DNA of 12,337 nt from Bacteroides sp. (GTDB lineage: Bacteria; Bacteroidota; Bacteroidia; Bacteroidales; Bacteroidaceae): the NCBI GenBank assembly GCA_030529405.1, contig JAUMWZ010000013.1, forward strand, positions 1 to 12,337, written 5' to 3'. Every line of letters starts with the position of its first letter. Within the stretch, counting starts at the first letter, position 1. The notes under the pieces are model-generated. The model saw only the letters and a list, made by a program, of their open reading frames with translations, was not told the origin of the DNA and made no database searches. The translations under genes and the position numbers were made by a program. Below, in pieces: positions 5,351-12,337 of the stretch.

Positions 5351-7507
5351 ATGAAAGTGTATCAAACGAATGCAATTAAGAACATAGCACTTCTTGGAAG
5401 TTCAGGTTCTGGAAAAACAACCTTAGTTGAATCTATGCTTTGTAAAGCTGGAATAATAAAAAGAGCAGGTTCAGTAGGAGCAAAAAATACAGTTAGTGAT
5501 TACTTTCCCGTTGAACAAGAATATGGATATTCTGTGTTTTCAACAGTTTTGCACGCAGAGTGGAACAACAAAAAACTTAATATAATAGACTGTCCTGGAG
5601 CAGATGACTTCGTAGGTAGCACAGTTACCGCACTAAATGTAACAGATACCGCGCTAATGCTTATCAACGGACAATATGGTGTAGAAGTAGGAACACAAAA
5701 TCACTTCAGATACACCGAGAAACTTAATAAGCCAGTTATCTTCCTTGTTAATCATCTTGACAACGATAAATGCGACTTCGACAACGTAATGGAGCAACTT
5801 AAAGAAGCATACGGTTCTAAGGTGGTGGCTGTGCAATATCCATTAGCAACTGGAACAAACTTCAATTCGCTGATAGATGTCTTACTTATGAAGAAATATA
5901 CGTGGAAACCAGAAGGAGGTTCACCTATTGTGGAAGACATACCAGCAGAAGAAATGGACAAAGCAATGGAACTTCATAAGCAACTTGTAGAGGCTGCTGC
6001 CGAAAACGATGAACAGCTTATGGAGAAATTCTTTGAACAAGACTCGCTAACTGAAGATGAAATGAGAGAAGGAATAAGAAAGGGACTAATCTCAAGAGGT
6101 ATGTTCCCCGTGTTCTGTGTATGCGCTGGAAAAGAAATGGGAGTACGACGTCTGATGGAATTCTTAGGAAATGTTGTCCCATTTGTTTCAGATATGCCGA
6201 AAGTTCTTAATACAGAACTTGAAGAGGTAGTACCAGATGAAAACAAACCAACATCACTCTACTTCTTCAAAACAAGCGTTGAACCACACATTGGTGAAGT
6301 GTCTTACTTCAAAGTGATGAGCGGCAAGGTAAAAGAAGGCGATGATCTACTCAATGCTGATAGAGGAACAAAAGAAAGAATGGCGCAACTTTACGTGGTA
6401 GCAGGTGCTAATAGAATCAAAGTTGATGAATTGAAAGCAGGAGATATAGGTGCAACTGTGAAGTTGAAAGACGTTAGAACAGGCAACACCCTTAATGGAA
6501 AAGACTGTGAGAACAGGTTTGATTTCGTGAAATATCCTAATAGCAAATATTCAAGAGCTATTAAGCCTGTGAACGAAGCAGACGTAGAGAAGATGATGAG
6601 TATACTTTCTCGAATGCACGAAGAAGACCCTACATGGATTGTTGAACAATCAAAAGAACTAAGACAAACTATTGTTCACGGGCAAGGTGAGTTTCACTTG
6701 CGCACATTGAAATGGAGACTTGAACACAACGAAAAGCTACAAGTGAAGTTTGAGGAACCACGAATTCCATACAGAGAAACTATTACTAAGGCGGCACGTG
6801 CAGATTACAGACACAAAAAACAATCTGGTGGAGCTGGACAGTTTGGAGAAGTTCACTTGATAGTAGAGCCATATAAAGACGGAATGCCTGTGCCTGACAC
6901 GTACAAATTTAATGGTCAGGAGTTCAAGATAAATGTAAAAGGAACTGAAGAGATAAAACTTGAGTGGGGAGGTAAGTTAGTTTTCGTAAACAGTATAGTC
7001 GGTGGGTCTATTGACGCACGTTTTATGCCTGCTATTTTGAAGGGTATAATGTCGAGAATGGAGCAGGGTCCGCTTACAGGTTCTTATGCTCGCGATGTTA
7101 GAGTAATTGTTTATGACGGCAAGATGCACCCTGTTGATTCAAACGAAATATCTTTCATGCTTGCAGGTCGTAATGCTTTCAGCGAAGCATTCAAGAATGC
7201 TGGTCCTAAGATATTGGAGCCTGTGTATGACGTTGAAGTATTCGTTCCTTCTGAAAAGATGGGAGATGTGATGGGCGACCTTCAAGGCAGACGTGCAATG
7301 ATTATGGGAATGAGTAGTGAAAAGGGCTTTGAAAAGATTGCAGCTAAGGTTCCTTTGAAAGAAATGTCTTCATATTCCACTGCACTAAGTTCATTAACTG
7401 GAGGTAGAGCATCGTTTATTATGAAATTTTCTAATTACGAATTGGTGCCAACTGATGTACAAGACAAGTTGATGAAAGCCTTTGAAGAGAAGAATACTGA
7501 AGAATAA
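5351..7507 (+). CDS. fusA2: EF-G paralogue with altered GTPase motifs (EF-G2 type)
   Basis: This is a ribosomal translocase-like factor of 718 residues from the ATG at 5351. An in-frame TTG at 5252 adds 33 residues unlike the family, so the ATG is preferred because MKVYQTN...IKNIALLG is the usual start. The P-loop is GSSGSGKT (16-23). Switch I carries TVSDYFPVEQ with YGYSV where canonical EF-G has RGITI. Switch II reads DCPGADDF (80-87), so Ala84 replaces the catalytic His of DTPGHVDF. The guanine-specificity motif is NHLD (134-137) instead of NKxD. By contrast, the ribosome-contacting domain IV is well kept: SGGAGQFGEV near 489-498 and the tip His593 in MHPVDSNE. Domain V follows to the end. 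The overall sequence matches the EF-G2 paralogue of Bacteroides, reported in B. thetaiotaomicron to support translation without GTPase activity and to aid gut colonisation. It has its own terminator. Nearby genes are unrelated. Confidence 0.92.
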   Translation: MKVYQTNAIKNIALLGSSGSGKTTLVESMLCKAGIIKRAGSVGAKNTVSDYFPVEQEYGYSVFSTVLHAEWNNKKLNIIDCPGADDFVGSTVTALNVTDTALMLINGQYGVEVGTQNHFRYTEKLNKPVIFLVNHLDNDKCDFDNVMEQLKEAYGSKVVAVQYPLATGTNFNSLIDVLLMKKYTWKPEGGSPIVEDIPAEEMDKAMELHKQLVEAAAENDEQLMEKFFEQDSLTEDEMREGIRKGLISRGMFPVFCVCAGKEMGVRRLMEFLGNVVPFVSDMPKVLNTELEEVVPDENKPTSLYFFKTSVEPHIGEVSYFKVMSGKVKEGDDLLNADRGTKERMAQLYVVAGANRIKVDELKAGDIGATVKLKDVRTGNTLNGKDCENRFDFVKYPNSKYSRAIKPVNEADVEKMMSILSRMHEEDPTWIVEQSKELRQTIVHGQGEFHLRTLKWRLEHNEKLQVKFEEPRIPYRETITKAARADYRHKKQSGGAGQFGEVHLIVEPYKDGMPVPDTYKFNGQEFKINVKGTEEIKLEWGGKLVFVNSIVGGSIDARFMPAILKGIMSRMEQGPLTGSYARDVRVIVYDGKMHPVDSNEISFMLAGRNAFSEAFKNAGPKILEPVYDVEVFVPSEKMGDVMGDLQGRRAMIMGMSSEKGFEKIAAKVPLKEMSSYSTALSSLTGGRASFIMKFSNYELVPTDVQDKLMKAFEEKNTEE

Positions 7508-7593
7508 TTTGATAGAAAAATCATTCATGGTTAATATATTATAGATTGGTTGTATTTGTTTGGACGTATCTATTTTCGTAGATACACACTTGG

Positions 7594-7627
7594 GTTAAGC
7601 TGTCCGTGAGGACGGCTTAACTTTTTT
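7594..7627 (+). terminator. Rho-independent terminator of the EF-G paralogue gene
   Basis: GTTAAGCTGTCC (7594-7605) pairs with GGACGGCTTAAC (7610-7621) through 12 bp with one wobble and the tetraloop GTGA. Six T follow. This is a textbook intrinsic terminator, 86 bases after the stop codon. Confidence 0.93.
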
Positions 7628-7715
7628 GTATAGAGCGCAACCGAGAAAGCACATATCATAATATGCCCCAAACCTCATCAAATAGAAAAAAACAAAATAG
7701 TAGATACATATATTT

Positions 7716-7960
7716 CACACACAAATTTCTTGAGCAATAGGTAGATACTAATCACACACCATACACAAACCTTTCCGACAAAAATCACACTCGCGTTACA
7801 CACCAAACATTAGTAATTTGGACAAGGCGCATATATCCCTCACACACCATAAACAAACCTTTCTAAGAGTAATCACACTAATGTTAGAAATAACACATCG
7901 GACATTCGGGCAAAAGATACATTCCTTTCACACACCATAGACACACGTTTTACACACAAC
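7716..7960. repeat. 88-bp imperfect tandem repeat upstream of purB
   Basis: CACACACCAT recurs at 7753, 7841 and 7929, exactly 88 bp apart each time. Copies 7753-7840 and 7841-7928 are alike over their first 45 bases (shared ACAAACCTTTC, AATCACACT and GTTA) and diverge later. The third copy decays after about 30 bases and runs into array 4. A fragment beginning CACACACAAAT at 7716, preceded by the same GATACAT-like flank, may be a remnant of a further copy. The DNA is markedly C/A-rich on the + strand. No ORF or known element explains it. Confidence 0.7.
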
Positions 7961-7972
7961 AAACCACCTTTT

Positions 7973-8066
7973 TGCAAAACGTATACAGCTGACTTGCAAA
8001 CGATATACAGTCTGCAACTCAATCATATACAGTTTGCAACTCAACAATATATGATTTGCAAACTCG
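7973..8066. repeat. Four-unit 22-bp repeat array 4
   Basis: Units start at 7973 (22 bp), 7995 (18 bp), 8013 (22 bp) and 8035 (22 bp), followed by TGCAAACTCG. This is the only array of the five whose short unit is second rather than last. Units share TGCAAAC/TGCAACT followed by ATATACAG or ATATATGA. The array ends 94 bp before the purB -7 box. Confidence 0.82.
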
Positions 8067-8159
8067 ATGTAAATAAGCAAAAGCGCAATAATACTTCCCT
8101 TGTTTATGTTTTGACAAAGTTTAGAAACCCATAAGGCTATATAACTCACACATATTTTA

Positions 8160-8167
8160 TATCTTTG
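8160..8167 (+). promoter_or_regulatory. Putative -7 box of the purB transcript
   Basis: TATCTTTG, 26 bases before the purB start codon, matches the TAnnTTTG box. The same octamer serves the lipoprotein gene and dps. No TTTG is seen at the expected -33 spacing, so activity may depend on other sequence. Confidence 0.6.
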
Positions 8168-8193
8168 CACCTTAAATTACTAATAATCAGAAA

Positions 8194-9543
8194 ATGGAAC
8201 TTGATGCACTTACAGCCATATCGCCTATAGACGGACGATATAGAAGCAAAGCCTCTGAGTTGGCAAAATATTTTTCAGAATACGCACTAATAAAATATAG
8301 AGTACAGGTAGAGATAGAATACTTCATTGCGCTATGCGAAAAACCGCTAAAGCAGCTAGAAGGAGTAGACAAGTCGTTATTCTCGACTCTAAGAAACATA
8401 TACATACATTTCTCTGAGAGTGATGCTCAAAGAATAAAAGACATAGAGAGTGTTACCAACCACGACGTTAAAGCGGTGGAATATTTCATTAAGGAGCAGT
8501 TTGACAAAATAGGAGGTGGAATAGAAAAATATAAGGAGTTTATTCACTTTGGGCTTACTTCGCAAGACATCAACAACACTTCTGTGCCATTGTCAGTAAA
8601 AGATGCGTTGGAAAATGTGTATTATCCACAAGTGGAGCAACTTATTTCGGAGTTGAAAAAGTATGCAGACGAGTGGAAAGACATACCTATGCTTGCCAAA
8701 ACTCATGGTCAGCCAGCATCTCCAACACGTTTAGGCAAGGAGGTAATGGTGTTTGCATACCGCTTGGAACAACAGCTACAAGTGCTAAAACAAACAAAGT
8801 TCTCGGCTAAATTCGGAGGTGCTACCGGCAATTTTAATGCTCATAAGGTTGCATATCCAGAACACGATTGGAGAGAATTTGGTAACAATTTTGTGTCAAA
8901 ACATTTAGGATTAGTAAGAGAAGAATACACAACACAAATATCAAACTATGACAACCTTGCTTGCCTACTTGATGCAACTAAGCGCATAAACACCATTATG
9001 ATAGACATGAACAGAGATTTCTGGCAATACATATCAATGGAGTATTTCAAACAAAAGATTAAGGCTGGAGAAGTGGGTTCAAGCGCAATGCCACACAAGG
9101 TAAACCCTATCGACTTTGAAAATGCTGAAGGAAACCTAGGAATTGCTAACGCTGTGTTAGAACACCTTTCTTCAAAACTACCTATATCAAGGTTGCAAAG
9201 AGATTTGACAGACTCTACTGTGCTTAGAAACATAGGAGTGCCTTACGGACACATCATTATAGCCATCAAGAGCACACTGAAAGGATTGAACAAACTTCTT
9301 CTTAACCAAGAAGCCATAAAGTCAGACCTTGACAACTGCTGGAGCGTTGTTGCAGAAGCAATACAAACAATACTAAGACGCGAAGCATATCCAAATCCGT
9401 ATGAAGCGTTGAAGGCTTTGACAAGAACAAATGCAGCAATAACAGAGCAGTCGATAAAAGACTTCATAGAAACTCTAGATGTAGAGGAAAGAATAAAAGA
9501 AGAACTAAGACGCATAACACCGCACAACTACACCGGAGTGTAG
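8194..9543 (+). CDS. purB: Adenylosuccinate lyase
   Basis: PurB is a cytoplasmic homotetramer of the fumarase/aspartase superfamily. It acts twice in purine synthesis, releasing fumarate from SAICAR to give AICAR and from adenylosuccinate to give AMP. The 449-residue length matches the long, E. coli-type enzyme (456 residues). The opening LTAISPIDGRY is characteristic. The general-acid histidine lies in KTHGQPASPT (His171). The superfamily signature loop GSSAMPHKVNPIDFENAEGN starts at residue 295, with the catalytic serine at 296, equivalent to E. coli Ser295. The ATG at 8194 follows a -7 box and gives the expected N-terminus. The next gene, rluB, follows within 51-84 bases depending on its start. 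No terminator intervenes, so the two probably share a transcript. Confidence 0.97.
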   Translation: MELDALTAISPIDGRYRSKASELAKYFSEYALIKYRVQVEIEYFIALCEKPLKQLEGVDKSLFSTLRNIYIHFSESDAQRIKDIESVTNHDVKAVEYFIKEQFDKIGGGIEKYKEFIHFGLTSQDINNTSVPLSVKDALENVYYPQVEQLISELKKYADEWKDIPMLAKTHGQPASPTRLGKEVMVFAYRLEQQLQVLKQTKFSAKFGGATGNFNAHKVAYPEHDWREFGNNFVSKHLGLVREEYTTQISNYDNLACLLDATKRINTIMIDMNRDFWQYISMEYFKQKIKAGEVGSSAMPHKVNPIDFENAEGNLGIANAVLEHLSSKLPISRLQRDLTDSTVLRNIGVPYGHIIIAIKSTLKGLNKLLLNQEAIKSDLDNCWSVVAEAIQTILRREAYPNPYEALKALTRTNAAITEQSIKDFIETLDVEERIKEELRRITPHNYTGV

Positions 9544-9626
9544 TATGAACTGAAAGTTATAGTACCACAGAAAACACACAGATAATAACCGCCGTGAGGC
9601 GAAAGTTTAATTTTATACGCAATATT

Positions 9627-10841
9627 ATGTATAAGGAAGGAAAGAATTGGAAAGACAATTCAGACAGAAAAAGAGAATTCTCTGACAGAAACGACAGAGG
9701 ATTTGGAGAAAGAAACAACAGAAGTTTCGGCAGAAGAAACTATAACTCAGAGCAGAACGAATATAGCAACAGAAGAAGCTATAAAGAATCAGACCAAGAA
9801 GGAAACTTCAGAGAAAGAAGAAGTAACTATAACGCTGACAGAAGAAATCAGTATTCAAGAGAAGAAGGAAGAACAAGCAACTACGGAGAAAGAAGAACAT
9901 CTTCTTTCAGAAACGATGGTGACGACAGACGCAGAGAAGGTTTCTCTCAAAGAAGAGAAGGATTTGCGCCAAGAAGAAACACATCTAACGTCAGAGCATG
10001 GGATAGAGATCAAGAAGGCGGTAGACCATCTTACCAAAAAAGGGAGAGAACTGCCGACTACAATCCTAACGACAAGTATAGCAAGAAAAAACAAATCAAA
10101 TACAGAGAGCAGTTTTCTGACCCTAACGAGCCTATTCGTTTGAACAAATATCTTTCTCGTGCAGGAGTTTGTGCAAGAAGAGAGGCAGACGAATATATTG
10201 TTGCCGGGGTGGTATCAGTAAACGGTCAGGTGGTAACAGAGCTTGGAACTAAGGTCAAACGTTCAGATGTTGTGAAGTTCCACGATGAAGTGATTAGCTT
10301 AGAAAAGAAAGTATATATACTTCTGAATAAGCCTAAAAACACCATTACCACTGCTGAAGACGAAAAAGGAAGACGCACAGTTATGGACTTGATAGCAGGT
10401 GCTTGCACAGAAAGAGTAACACCAGTTGGACGACTAGACAAAGACACTACTGGAGTGTTGCTATTCACTAACGACGGCGACCTAGACTATAAGCTAACCC
10501 ACCCTAAATATCTAAAGAAGAAGATATATCACGTTCAGCTTGACAAGAACATAACAAAGGCCGACATGATGACCATAGCAAGCGGCATAACACTTGAAGA
10601 CGGAGAAGTTAGTGCAGATGCAATTAGCTACATAGACGAAACAAAGAAAAACCAAGTGGGCATAGAAATACACTCTGGCAAAAACAGAATTGTAAGACGT
10701 ATATTCGAACATTTGGGCTATAAAGTAGAGAAACTTGACCGTGTATACTTTGCTGGACTTACAAAGAAAGGACTTAAGCGCGGAGAGTGGAGAATGCTTA
10801 CGCAAGCAGAAGTGAACTTCCTAAAGATGGGTTCATTTTAA
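9627..10841 (+). CDS. rluB: 23S rRNA pseudouridine synthase, RluB/RsuA family, with long disordered N-terminus
   Basis: This family converts a specific uridine of ribosomal RNA to pseudouridine; RluB modifies 23S rRNA. With the ATG at 9627 the protein has 404 residues. A GTG at 9594 would add 11, but ATG is the better start because MYKEGKNW opens the charged region. Residues 1-165 are a low-complexity tail rich in Arg, Glu, Asn, Ser, Gly and Asp (for example RREGFSQRREGFAPRR), probably disordered and RNA-binding. Such tails are common on Bacteroidales members. Residues about 168-215 form an S4 RNA-binding domain (RLNKYLSRAGVCARREAD). The catalytic domain follows, with GRLDKDTTG, whose Asp271 is the catalytic aspartate, and KNRIVRRIFEHLG near 352-364. 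RluB, RluF and RsuA share these motifs, so the exact target site is inferred. The gene sits between purB and asnS, probably in one operon. Confidence 0.92.
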   Translation: MYKEGKNWKDNSDRKREFSDRNDRGFGERNNRSFGRRNYNSEQNEYSNRRSYKESDQEGNFRERRSNYNADRRNQYSREEGRTSNYGERRTSSFRNDGDDRRREGFSQRREGFAPRRNTSNVRAWDRDQEGGRPSYQKRERTADYNPNDKYSKKKQIKYREQFSDPNEPIRLNKYLSRAGVCARREADEYIVAGVVSVNGQVVTELGTKVKRSDVVKFHDEVISLEKKVYILLNKPKNTITTAEDEKGRRTVMDLIAGACTERVTPVGRLDKDTTGVLLFTNDGDLDYKLTHPKYLKKKIYHVQLDKNITKADMMTIASGITLEDGEVSADAISYIDETKKNQVGIEIHSGKNRIVRRIFEHLGYKVEKLDRVYFAGLTKKGLKRGEWRMLTQAEVNFLKMGSF

Positions 10842-10891
10842 TGATAACATAAGCAGATAACACTGCAAAAAGATTGTAATAATAACACAAA

Positions 10892-10980
10892 AACAAACCA
10901 TATATAGCTGAGTTTTAGTTTATATATAACTGAATTATAAACTATATACAGTTGATTTCTGGTTTATATATGGTTTGCAG
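10892..10980. repeat. Four-unit 22-bp repeat array 5, inside the asnS leader
   Basis: Units start at 10892, 10914 and 10936 (22 bp each) and 10958 (19 bp, then GCAG). AAACCATATATA (10895-10906) and TATATATGGTTT (10965-10976) are perfect 12-bp inverted repeats at the two ends. Nested inside, AGTTTATA (10917-10924) faces TATAAACT (10936-10943). The array ends 17 bases before the asnS start codon. With no terminator after rluB, it is likely transcribed and could fold in the RNA. Confidence 0.85.
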
Positions 10981-10997
10981 AAAAAGAATATATAGGT

Positions 10998-12337
10998 ATG
11001 GAAAAACTTCGTAGAACAAAGATTATAGACCTTCTAAAGCGCACAGACTATAACTCTACAGTTAATGTGAAAGGCTGGGTGCGCACAAGAAGAGGTAGTA
11101 AACAAGTAAGTTTCATCGCATTAAACGATGGCTCTACAATCAATAACGTGCAAGTAGTTGTAGACCTTTCAAACTTTGACGAAGAATTGTTGAAACGCAT
11201 CACAACAGGTGCTTGTTTGAGTGTAAACGGTATAATGGTTGAATCTGTAGGAAGTGGACAAAGCGTTGAAGTTCAAGCTAAAGAGATTGAAATACTTGGC
11301 GATTGCGACAACACATATCCTTTGCAAAAGAAGGGACACTCTATGGAGTTTCTTAGAGAAATAGCACACCTTCGTCCACGTACAAACACGTTTGGAGCGA
11401 TATTCAGAATACGCCACAACATGGCAATGGCTATCCACCGTTTCTTCCATGAAAAAGGATTTTTCTATTTCCACACACCTATCATCACAGCATCAGATGC
11501 TGAAGGTGCAGGACAAATGTTCCAAGTAACCACACTAAACCTCAACAACATCAAAAAGACAGAGAGCGGAGAGGTAGACCATAGTGACGACTTCTTTGGA
11601 AAGCACGCTAGTTTGACGGTATCTGGTCAGCTTGAAGGCGAACTTGCAGCTACAGCATTAGGTGGAATATATACATTCGGCCCTACATTCCGTGCAGAAA
11701 ACTCGAACACACCAAGACACCTTGCCGAGTTTTGGATGATTGAACCAGAAATAGCATTCTATGACATTACAGACAATATGGACTTGGCTGAAGAGTTCAT
11801 CAAGTATTGTGTGAAATGGGCGTTAGATAACTGTGCAGACGATGTTAAGTTCCTAAACGATATGTTTGATAAGGAACTTATCGGCAGGTTAGAAGGAGTT
11901 CTGAAAGATGACTTCGTACGCTTGTCGTACACAGAGGGTATCAAGGTGCTAGAAGATGCTGTTGCTAAGGGACACAAGTTTGAATTCCCTGTTTATTGGG
12001 GGGTAGATTTGGCATCAGAACATGAGCGTTACCTTGTTGAAGAACATTACAAACGCCCAGTTATATTGACTGACTATCCTAAGGAAATAAAGGCTTTCTA
12101 TATGAAGCAAAACGAAGATGGAAAGACAGTAAGAGCAATGGACGTGCTATTCCCTAAGATTGGAGAGATAATTGGAGGTTCGGAAAGAGAGGCAGACTAC
12201 GAGAAACTAAAATCAAGAATAGAGGAATTGGGCATACCTATGAAGGATATGTGGTGGTATCTTGATACTCGTCGTTTCGGTAGCTGTCCACACTCAGGTT
12301 TCGGATTAGGCTTTGAACGTCTGTTGTTGTTCGTTAC
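10998..12337 (+). CDS. asnS: Asparaginyl-tRNA synthetase, 3' end cut by window edge
   Basis: AsnRS is a class IIb synthetase that charges tRNA-Asn with asparagine in the cytoplasm. About 446 residues are present; typical bacterial enzymes have about 466, so roughly 20 C-terminal residues lie beyond the edge. The N-terminal OB-fold that binds the anticodon covers about residues 17-105 (VNVKGWVRTRRGSKQVSFI). Class II motif 1 lies around FFHEKGFFYFHTPII. Motif 2 is TFRAENSNTPRHLAEFWMIE, and motif 3 is GFGLGFERLL at the window end. The E-G-A-G-Q-M-F and SGQLEGE segments are typical of AsnRS rather than AspRS. The ATG at 10998 gives the standard start MEKLRRTKI. The gene follows rluB by 156 bases that contain repeat array 5. 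No separate promoter is clear, so it is probably read with purB and rluB. Confidence 0.96.
   Translation, partial: MEKLRRTKIIDLLKRTDYNSTVNVKGWVRTRRGSKQVSFIALNDGSTINNVQVVVDLSNFDEELLKRITTGACLSVNGIMVESVGSGQSVEVQAKEIEILGDCDNTYPLQKKGHSMEFLREIAHLRPRTNTFGAIFRIRHNMAMAIHRFFHEKGFFYFHTPIITASDAEGAGQMFQVTTLNLNNIKKTESGEVDHSDDFFGKHASLTVSGQLEGELAATALGGIYTFGPTFRAENSNTPRHLAEFWMIEPEIAFYDITDNMDLAEEFIKYCVKWALDNCADDVKFLNDMFDKELIGRLEGVLKDDFVRLSYTEGIKVLEDAVAKGHKFEFPVYWGVDLASEHERYLVEEHYKRPVILTDYPKEIKAFYMKQNEDGKTVRAMDVLFPKIGEIIGGSEREADYEKLKSRIEELGIPMKDMWWYLDTRRFGSCPHSGFGLGFERLLLFV

Noticed and set aside
9594..9626. GTG start for rluB
   Set aside because: It adds 11 residues with no family support. An ATG 33 bases downstream opens the typical charged tail. 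The GTG cannot be fully excluded.
9703..10143. 146-codon overlapping frame inside rluB
   Set aside because: The Glu/Thr/Lys-only composition is explained by the purine-rich codons of the rluB tail; it stops just where the conserved S4 domain begins.
1..12337. tRNA, rRNA or transposase genes
   Set aside because: No TTCRANYC-type T-loop with acceptor pairing, no rRNA sequence and no transposase or integrase motifs were seen in any gap.

Overview
The window is AT-rich, and every credible gene is on the + strand. It most likely comes from a Bacteroidales (phylum Bacteroidota) chromosome. Four things point there: Bacteroides-type -7 promoter boxes (TAnnTTTG) in front of several genes; a lipoprotein with an acidic stretch right after its lipobox cysteine; the 718-residue EF-G paralogue typical of this order; and an RluB-type enzyme with a long charged N-terminal tail. 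I cannot name the species.

Layout. Positions 1-653 hold the 3' part of a YD/RHS-like repeat protein that runs off the left edge, followed by a terminator. Positions 971-1953 hold an unrecognised two-gene unit: a lipoprotein with a glycine/alanine-rich hydrophobic C-terminus, overlapped by 10 bases by a small three-helix membrane protein. Positions 2341-4026 encode a SulP/SLC26 anion transporter with a STAS domain. Positions 4548-5024 encode Dps, with a close match to an OxyR operator over its promoter. Positions 5351-7507 encode an EF-G paralogue with an altered GTPase site. Positions 8194-12337 hold purB, rluB and asnS (cut by the right edge), probably co-transcribed because no terminator is visible between them.

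Gene-free stretches over 300 bases. 654-970 holds a terminator, repeat array 1 and a good promoter. 1954-2340 holds array 2, a long hairpin, a small dyad and a -7 box. 4027-4547 holds two hairpins, array 3, the OxyR-like site and the dps promoter. 5025-5350 holds a terminator and two inverted repeats. 7508-8193 holds a terminator, an 88-bp tandem repeat, array 4 and the purB -7 box.

The most striking non-genic signal is a family of short arrays, one in each of five intergenic regions. Each has four degenerate units, mostly at 22-bp spacing, with a core like TGCAAACYATATAYAGTC. In four of the five the spacing is exactly 22, 22, 22 and then a 19-bp unit. Their ends are partly inverted repeats of each other, so each roughly 90-bp block is also a large imperfect palindrome. 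I do not recognise this as a named element. Other leads are the lipoprotein/membrane-protein pair (a possible toxin-immunity or envelope pair), the OxyR-like site, and the EF-G paralogue.

Functionally, the right half is housekeeping: purine synthesis, ribosomal RNA modification and tRNA charging. The middle combines anion transport, oxidative/iron stress defence and an alternative translation factor. The left part encodes envelope or secreted proteins of unknown role.
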